A stretch of 64,000 bases of DNA, taken from assembly GCA_037013685.1 (NCBI GenBank), contig CM072919.1, positions 25,088,255 to 25,152,254 on the forward strand. Reading direction: 5' to 3'. How positions within the stretch are numbered: position 1 is the stretch's first letter; each line of letters opens with the position of its first letter. Source of the DNA: Acridotheres tristis. Taxonomy: Eukaryota > Chordata > Aves > Passeriformes > Sturnidae. The notes beneath the pieces are model-generated. The model was not told where the DNA came from, made no database searches, and saw only the letters and a program-made list of their open reading frames with translations. Position numbers and translations under genes: made by a program. This document shows positions 47,371-64,000 of this stretch, piece after piece.

Positions 47371-48599
47371 CTTTAGAAAGGGAAGAATTAAACAGGTAAA
47401 TTTCTACAAAGCAGTGATGTGCAGCTAATAGGTCACCAAACCAGCTGGAAACAAATATGTCCCAAATCCCAAAGGCAATGTATGCAACCTCATCTGCTTC
47501 AAAATCCTGCTAAAAGAGGTTTTGAAAAAAAAATACTATGCACTCAGGGAACTGCCTCAGTGGGTTAAACCAGATGAATCAGCTGGGTAATGCTGAGGGG
47601 GGTTTGGGTGCGCCTCATTTTAGGGACAGTGAGCAAAATGAAGTAAAGAAGGCAGGCAATGTGCCACAGAAGATAGGCACTGTTATATTTTTCTTCCTGG
47701 TGTTTGCCCCAGATTCACACTATCTAGTCCTACATGAATCTAGTTATTTTTTCAACAGGACAAGTGATTTGAAACTGACAACACCATAAACACTCTTATT
47801 TGCACAGAAGGGAAGATTCTAGCAAATAATAGAATGTTGGACAGAATTAATGCCTTGTTACCTAATGTTCAGAACTTTTACTGGCAAAACATTGAAGTAT
47901 GACTACCTTGAGGTGATGAGCAGCAGAACCTGCCCACAAAGGAGAGGACAAGACAGGCAGGAGTGTGACTCAGCTCCCTACAGCAAGTCTCACATTCCTG
48001 GGAAATACAGGCTTTTCCTGTGAAGTCTGTGAGTTTTGAAGGCACAAGAACAACAAATTAAATGCGCAGCAGCAACTGTATTGCTACCATCAGTCTCCAA
48101 TAGACAAATGATCAAGTAATCACTGCTAAGAAATGCTTCAAGAAGTCTCATTCTACTCATTATCATTTAGGCAACCAGTCTGTTTCTAGTTCTACCAGCT
48201 GCTCCAACAAAACAGATTAATGTTATTTCCAGTACAGGATGTAATTCCAGAGTGAGAGCAATTTATATGTGGTAAGCAGCTGAATTTTCGCTCATGTTGT
48301 TACTTATATGAACTGCTATTTTACAAAAGCAATCACAGTTTTTAAATATTTACTAGCCAATAATCGAGTCCTTCACCCCACATTCAGATTCTGCAACAAC
48401 TGCTCCAAGATCATGAACAGATAAAATGTTGCAATTTTAGGGCTATCAGATATAAGGAAATTTTTTACTGGATTTTACTGGATAATTACAGCTCAGATTA
48501 CATCCCACAAAAAACCTTTCACCCCAGCAACAGTTAACAAGAATTGGAGTGAATTTATAACATTCTTTAAAGCTAACTGGATAATCTGGCTAGGGTCCT

Positions 48600-48662
48600 G
48601 TTGTTTTGTTGGTGTTGTTATTGTTGTTTTTGCCGTTGTTTTAGTTTGATTTGTTTTTTCTT
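48600..48662. repeat. TTG-rich low-complexity tract
   Basis: TTGTT/GTTG units mixed with T runs lie inside the last TRPM3 intron. On the gene strand it is an AAC-rich tract. No retroposon body was recognised beside it. Confidence 0.75.
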
Positions 48663-51600
48663 TCCTGTTTTGACAACTGTACACAAATGAAATAACTTTA
48701 AATACAAACATTACCAGTTGGTCTGTGAGTGGAACTGTCCATAGTGAGGTAAGTTTTGCGTCTTGCATTCACATGAGAGTTATGCAGTGCTGCTGGACAC
48801 AATTAATGCATCCCAAGAAGAACCTAGAATAATACCTTGCTGGTAGGTGTTCATGTATTTGTTCTGCCTTCCCTGAATGTGATCTAGCAGCTACTGTCAG
48901 TGACACAGAGCGTCAGACAGGCAGAAGAGAGACTTTTGAGTTACGTGGTCTGTTGGTTGCTATGGAACTGATGACAAATGTGATTGCATTGATAGTAGTG
49001 GAAAATTTATAGAGAAATGTAACAAGCACAGAGCAGTTTGGGTTTGGAAACCAGGGGTAACCAGAGATGTGCATAGGTAACTGAAAAATATATACATGTG
49101 TTTACATTTCATGAACCCCAGCTATAGAATTTTATTCACAAAAAGAAAGCTTGAAAGATGATGATCTCCTCCAACCCCAAAGATATTAGCCTAGTCATCC
49201 TTAGTTATATATATTGCATATGGCTTCTCCAGAATGCTTAACAAATATTTATTCTATTAGTTATATTCTCTTGTATTAATTTGATGTTCAGTTCTGTAAT
49301 CATTTATCATACAGAACAGCACCATGTTCTGGGAGTGAACCTATCAGAAACATGATAAAGTCACACCAGCCAAACATTGTGAACATAGGAGGATATGATC
49401 TGGAGAAATACAGCCATAATCTGGTTCTTAAAATATTCTATTAAGTGATTTTTTCTATTTTCCCATATTCTTGGAAAAACATTCTTGCACTCAGTGAATA
49501 GACAGTCTGATCTGTATATCCTTTAGTAATAGTTTTGAATTAAAACAGAATTTCAAAATGAGAATGCCCAAGTTTTGCTTTGGATTTTTTTTCTCCATGT
49601 GTATTCAGGAACAAGTATAAACCTTTTAGCAAATCTCACAATATCCAAAGATAAAAAGAGAAGGCTACATGTAAAACATGCATCAAGGTGTGCTGCTGAA
49701 GCTCAAAAATTTCTAACAGTGAAACAAAAGTGGACTTTACCAGGATAATATTCAGTAATGAGGTCAGGACTCAGAACTTGGCAAAGATTTTATATTACTT
49801 ACAATAAGACTTTTTAATTATGGTTTGGGAGATGATGACTTTTGCCGGCATTCATTTTGGTTTATTTATATTTAACCTTTGCACATTAGTTCATCAATAA
49901 TTTATTTAAAATAATTCTTTAATGTGAGTAAGGCAGTCTTTTCAGAAGTAGACCTCTTAATTGAATGCTAGAATTAGGTTCACAAGCCTCCTTGTTGACC
50001 TAGGTCCATTTCTAAGGCATCATTCATACTTCAAAATCCTTTTCAACAGCTACAAAGACTGTTAATATGAAAGCCACTTATAGAGATACCACTGAGCTTG
50101 TGATAGGTGATTGTGGAATGGTTTTATTTAAATAAAACATAGACAGCAGCTCCCAAGCCTGTAACAGGGTACTTTGCCTGACATCTTTTGGTAAAGCAGT
50201 GCTGATGAAAGCAGCCAGCCAGTTTTCCCGGGTGCAGTGGCTTTTCCTGGCTGAGGAAGCTGGGTTGTCATGGCTGCATTCTCACTGGAACCTATGACCA
50301 CTTAACTTTTTATGACCACAGAGAGATGCCACCATAGTCACAGACCTTTCCTGCTGTAATTTTAATGTGTGGGTGGGCCTGGTAGGGTCAGTCCTTTTTA
50401 CCAACCGAGCTATTTCTGTGCACTTCAGCCTGCCAGCTCTGAAATCAAGCTAATAGCTGTGTCATCATAAACACGGATGTTGTAAATGTAATTGCACTGC
50501 AGATTATAAAGTGCTGTACTAATGGATACCACAGAGTACCAAAGATGACATAATAGTATCTGCTCTAGCCAGCTTATCTGCTTTTCAAATACTGTTATGA
50601 TGTGACCCTATTCTTTTTGAAATCAACATGAGGTTTTGCACAGGTATGAAAGACTTGAGACCGGTTCACATGGATACTTACTAAAGTGATTGTTTCAGTA
50701 ACTTCATGCCACATCAAGAAAAGTAGTGCAGTCTTTTTTGATAATATTACACACGTCTTTGTACTCATCAAGATGTAATAGTGATTAGAAAGGAAGATTC
50801 TCCACAAAAGACCATTCCACTGCAATGAAGTGAATTTGCCCAACTTAGCTTTCCTTACAGGTCTTCAGGAGATTCACCATGCATGCTTTGATAAATGCAT
50901 TCAAGGGAAACACCCTACACCCTTTTACTGCTTTATATTTTTCACTTAGTCCATAACTTCATCTGATATATATCAGTAACCTGATGCTATTCCCACATGC
51001 TTGTGTGAGATTCCAGCTAGTGGGCTGCTGTAGCAGAGCATCTCACCCCCTACAAGAGCTTATTTGTTGTTTGTCAGTGAGTCAGATAATTCAAACACGA
51101 CAAACCATCTTGTATTTAATTTCATCTTTTATAATTGGTGAGTGATTTTGGTGCCATGGTCACCGGTCTGGCATCTCCCAATTGCCAATAAAAATCTTAC
51201 TGTTGAAGTGAGGTCTGGCAAGATATGCCGAATTTCTGACTGTCAGACACTTTACAACTATAAAACGCACACAAAACCTTCACAAAGCAGAAATCTTGTA
51301 TACGTTTTCCTGGAAATGTGTGGAGTTTCTCCTGCTCTTAGGAACCTCCTTTGTGCTTCCTCCCCAGGGGTTAAGTGAAGGTACTTGTGCCCATTATCAT
51401 CATTTTGGTGGTAAGGTACATTCGACTCCTAATCAATGCCTTTTCTTTTGCTAGCTTTAATATAGGTACCTTGATATAGTGCACTGTTTCATGCTGTAAT
51501 CTACTAGTAGTTATTTTAGTTATACATTGTGGAGTAACTAATTCTGATTAAGATTTTTAAGATTTTTTTTAAGATGTTATCTTTTGTCTGTTTAATAAAT

Positions 51601-53000
51601 CATTCATTTTTATATAAATATATGTGATTTGCCATCATTAGAACTTGCCAGACAAAGTGATTCCTTAAATTTAAACTGTTGCCAAAATCTGAGGCTAAGG
51701 AAGGACTGACCTCCATTTAGACCCCTTTCTGTGAAGGATTTTGAATACACAGTGGAGTTCTTCCTTCCCATCAGAGTCAGAAGTCAGAAGAAGCAGGGCT
51801 TCTTTAATAAACTTTGTAGTTCCCACTGTCCCAGAAACAACTACTCCTCTGAGTTGCTTAGTACTTGACGTCAAGGAAAGAGAAACATCAAGTGTTGTTC
51901 TATGCTTTTAATTTCTGAACATGAAGCGATCAGGAATTCTGTCTGATGACATCAAATATGAAGACATCTGTGGTGTTCCTCATTACAAGAGAAGTAAGGA
52001 GATTCCTGAACTGAGGCAGGCCCACAGGTTGCCAAGTATTTCAAGGTGAGAGTACAAACTGGAGCTTGTTGCAGGTGAGTCAGATGAGACATTGTGGTCC
52101 TGCCCCAGCACAGCTACTGACTGCATATCTGAAGTCATTCACTGACATCCAGGTCAATGCATCAATAAATAGGATCTCTTCTTATAATTTCCCAAGCCCC
52201 TAATCTGTCTCTGTGACCCACTGAGGCTTGAAGCAAGACTCTGTTCCCATCTTACATTTCCCTTCCAGTGCCAGCCCCCTTCCCCTGCTTCCAGGTTCAC
52301 TGGGCTTTGTATGCAGGGTGTGCAGGTGTTCCTCCTCCTAGCAGGACCTGGATCTCAGATGCAGGTAGGAGCTGCTCAGGCAGGGGAAGTGCCATCACAT
52401 GCACAGGGGGAGGGAAGGCAGAGACTAGTGCAGGTCCAGGTGCAGTTGTGTCAGACAGGGCTTGTCCCAACCTTCCCTTCTTGAGCCTAACAGCCTGCTC
52501 AGTTTCTTGCAAATGAAGGGCCTTTAGGAAGAACCTCACTCATATTTGCAGGGTTTTCTGGTTCAATTTTACACCACATAAAGCCGACTTAATTTGACTT
52601 AAGATGACTAAACTGGTATCCCATGACTTTAACATGGGTATTTATACTTGGTCTACTACTACAGGCTAATGACTGGGCATTGGAAGAGAAACTGTAGTCT
52701 TGCGTCTTCTCTGCTTTCTTTGCTCTGTATCTTGTTACTTGTGTAATGATAACTCTATAAAGAAACTCCAAGGTGAAAATCTGGATTTTATATATTTGAA
52801 TGTTCCACAGGTTACAAAAAATTATTTTAGTGTTGTCATGGTTTAGGAATGGTATTCTCCAATTTAGAAACCATGCTGCCACTTCTCCTGCCCTGCTCCA
52901 ATTGGAGGTACAAAAGGTGAGGTTTGAGATAAGAACAACTCACTGGAAATAGCAATGAAATAAGAAAATGAACAGTAACAGCAACAAAATTACAACAAAA

Positions 53001-53106
53001 GGTGAAAGGAGAAGTAGAAGAAGAAGAAGAAGGTGAAAGGAGAAGTAGAAGAAGAAGAAGAAGGTGAAAGGAGAAGTAGAAGAAGAAGAAGAAGAAGAAG
53101 AAGAGG
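53001..53106 (+). repeat. 31-bp purine minisatellite grading into (GAA)n
   Basis: A 31-bp unit beginning GGTGAAAGGAGAAGTAGAAG starts at 53,001, 53,032 and 53,063. The units look identical. Each ends in a short GAA run, and the third continues into a longer (GAA)n to about 53,106. On the plus strand it is purine except for two T per unit. It lies inside the last TRPM3 intron, where the transcribed RNA would be pyrimidine-rich. Confidence 0.95.
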
Positions 53107-55354
53107 GAGAAATTATTTACAGTGAAAAAGGCCCTGACAATAAACTGTTAGACTGTTCCATTCATTATGTTTTCTCGACCAGAAGGAATCCGTCCTCCTC
53201 AGAAGCAAGAGTCCCTTTCCCCTGCCCCTGGCAATGACATAAGATGGTACCAAACAACCTCAGGGTCCTCCCACCTCCTCCTGGCAATTGCAAAAATTAA
53301 TCCTGTCCTGGCTGGAACCAAGACAAGTGTTTTAGGTTTAAGAGGACTTGGCCATGACTTCAGGCAAAAGAAAAGACCCAGGTATCCTGCTTCTACAATG
53401 GGTTATGTATGACACTTAGATAGCCCTGACTCTTCAAGCATCTTCTAAATATTCCCCAGACTTATTATGAAAAAGGAACTGCATTCAGCTGGGATGTCAT
53501 TGCTGAAAGTCCCATTAGTGTACTTGGGCCTGGGAGTGACCTCTGTAGCCTACAGGGTCACTGCCTGGATTCTTTTACAGAGCTGGGGCACACTAGTCTC
53601 CACATTAAACTGTTGTCTAAGTTAAATGGATTTTTAAAGATCTCTTTCTCTGTGAGGCTCAGGTGTTTGTCTTCATTTAGGATTCATATTCATAAACTCG
53701 ATTCTGGAACAAGGTGCTTTAAGATTTTAATTTAAATTAGAGATAAGAGTTCTTTTCCTATAAAACAGGGTCAGCATAGAATGAAAAGGCAGACTGTTAC
53801 GCTTTCATTTTCAAGCACTTTTTTCATTTACAGCACTTGCATGATGTAGGGGACGACCTAGCTAGATTACTTCTTATTTATAGGTCTTCAAACATACCTC
53901 TTCCTTCCCTAGCTGCCAAAAGAAAAGCCATATTCAGATTTGAACTTGCATCTATGATGTCTCAGTTCAGTTCTGTGGCCACCAGACTATAGGAACACAA
54001 GAAAAGAAAGGTACTCAGTTGGACCACAGGCCAATCTTACTACCTAACTTTGAAGTATATGTAATTCTTCCTCCTGCATATTCTCCAGTCTTTAATATTT
54101 TTTCCTCAGGAACTTTATGTGCTCAACATGGTCTCTATGTATTTAGCAGTCCTTACTGGATTTGTCTTTCATAAGCTTGTCAAGTCTTGTTTGAATGCAT
54201 GTAGCCTTTTAGCTGACATCAGCTTCTTTTGGACCGCACTATCTTTCAAAAATTTGTTCTGTTACGCTGCTTAAGACATGAAATAAAAATACCACCTATT
54301 TTCTGTTTGTTTTGAACCTGGGATCCTGTTAAATTATTCTGTTACTCCCCTATATCTTGTTCTAAGTGTGACAGCAAACAATACACTTCTGCTCACCCTT
54401 TCCTTACACTCACAGTTAAATTGACCTCTATAATTTCAACCCTCATTTGTCTCTTCCAGACCCAGTAATGCTGAATTACTTGGCCAGCCTTCACAAGGTA
54501 GCCATTCCATGCCTTACCAACTTTCCCTCTAATATCCTTTTCTAAAATGTATGTTTTAGGAGTGCTTTCGTTTTCAGTAATGCAGATGATTAAATGATAT
54601 TATATGTTCTATTTCTGCTCTGGGATAGATTTATTTCAAAACCAAATTAACAGCATGTTTCCTTGCCTACAGAAAACATAGTTTAGGTACAGCTGAATCG
54701 GGGCAGTGCTGGAAGATTATATAGAAGGAGAAGAGTGTTATATCTGTGTAACTGATGAAAATGACAACTCACCTGTCCTCTGTTATTCAAGATAAAATGG
54801 AGTTTTCCAGGAGTATTCTCTGGTTCATAAGTTTTATGAATATCTAACAGGATATTACCCTGAAATATTTATTGGCAAAAGTGCCATGAATCAAACACAA
54901 ACTCTTGTCCTCTAAAGCTGAGCTCAACAGTGTTCCACGAAAGCATGTAAGTGCCACAGCAGATCAACAGGCCTAGAAATTTTTAGGACTCATGAATTCG
55001 AATCCTGGCAACTTTCACTAAATTACTGTACTGTTTTTTCCTCTGTGCATTGCTGTAGGTGAAATGTCTTGTTCCATTTAAAATCGATGTTGCCATTGGT
55101 CCCAATGAAACTAGTTTACTTAGGCAGGCTATCCTAAAACAAAGCTTTTTTCTTATATGAATAGCTCACAGATAAACCCTCAAGTCGTGGTTTTCATTGA
55201 GGAACTCTAATTTACTGTCTCATTTTGTTCTGACTACTTATGCCACGAAATTCTGCTTTAAGAACTGAAATGCAAGCATAATTGGTGCCTCCCACTGCAT
55301 CAGTTATATTTTAATACAACTGGATAAAATATCCCTTTTACAAAACTTATCATA

Positions 55355-55490
55355 CAATGATGTGGGTTGGAAGGATTTAAAGATCATTCAGTTAACAACC
55401 CTCCTGTCATGGGCAGGCACACCTTCCCTTAGACCAGGTTCCTCAGAGCCCCATCTAGCCTGACCTTGAACATATTTGCTTTACCAAAAA
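55355..55490 (-). mobile_element. Short CR1 3'-end fragment, reverse orientation
   Basis: The plus strand reads as reversed CR1 3' terminus: GGGTTGGAAGGATTTAAAGA (55,364-55,383), then CCTCCTGTCATGGGCAGG, CACCTTCCCTTAGACCAGG and GAGCCCCATCTAGCCTGACC. Only about 130 bp remain. It sits in the last TRPM3 intron, in the same orientation as the gene. Confidence 0.85.
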
Positions 55491-55579
55491 TAATCAGAAA
55501 AAGAGAAAATAAACTCATCACATTTTATCACTTTACTTTTTAATTAAGACTTAGCAAAACGACTTCATTTCCTTTTTCA

Positions 55580-64000
<8,421 letters not shown>

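Noticed and set aside
52980..53110. Repeat array considered as CRISPR-like
   Set aside because: The units are contiguous, with no unique spacers, and grade into (GAA)n. It is a minisatellite in a vertebrate intron.

Overview
The window is vertebrate nuclear DNA, almost certainly from a bird. Two observations support this: several decayed CR1 LINE copies with the avian-type 3' end (octamer-like ATTCTATG tail), and exons of a TRPM-family channel gene split by introns with GT/AG borders. Only one protein-coding gene can be supported. It is the 3' end of TRPM3 (transient receptor potential melastatin 3) on the minus strand. In chicken this gene is Z-linked, so the window may be Z-chromosome DNA; that is inference from synteny.

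Layout. 1-1,380: unassigned non-coding DNA. 1,380-2,850: two adjacent CpG-island-like blocks with no coding gene recognised. 2,910-3,075: a 9-bp-stem hairpin and short degenerate repeats. 4,030-4,665: a truncated CR1 on the plus strand. 4,665-14,240: AT-rich DNA with no recognised gene. 14,240-14,745: a truncated CR1 on the minus strand. 17,100-17,560: a third GC/CpG-rich block. 19,590-22,115 and 34,057-36,582: two arms of a near-identical inverted repeat of about 2.5 kb around an 11.9 kb spacer, each arm carrying the same decayed CR1 fragment. 36,740-37,215: a fourth CpG-rich block just outside the right arm. 37,215-45,640: AT-rich intergenic DNA. 45,640-64,000: TRPM3 3' end, with four coding exons at 45,921-47,370, 55,653-55,785, 56,910-57,109 and 57,655-57,805, all in phase, followed by more than 6 kb of upstream intron.

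The TRPM3 exons encode the outer-pore cysteine loop, the S6 helix, the TRP helix, the linker, the coiled coil and the long serine-rich cytoplasmic tail. The pore helix, selectivity filter, S1-S5 and the N-terminal melastatin homology regions must lie beyond position 64,000. In human the next gene past the TRPM3 3' end is KLF9. The left 45 kb would then be the TRPM3-KLF9 intergenic region, but I could not find KLF9 coding sequence here.

The most notable structure is the inverted repeat. Its arms match base for base with a constant coordinate sum (56,172), so there is no net insertion or deletion over 2.5 kb, and I noticed only a handful of substitutions. It is a recent inverted duplication, a pair of arms kept alike by gene conversion, or an assembly artefact. 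No undescribed multi-gene system, CRISPR array, operon or RNA gene was seen.
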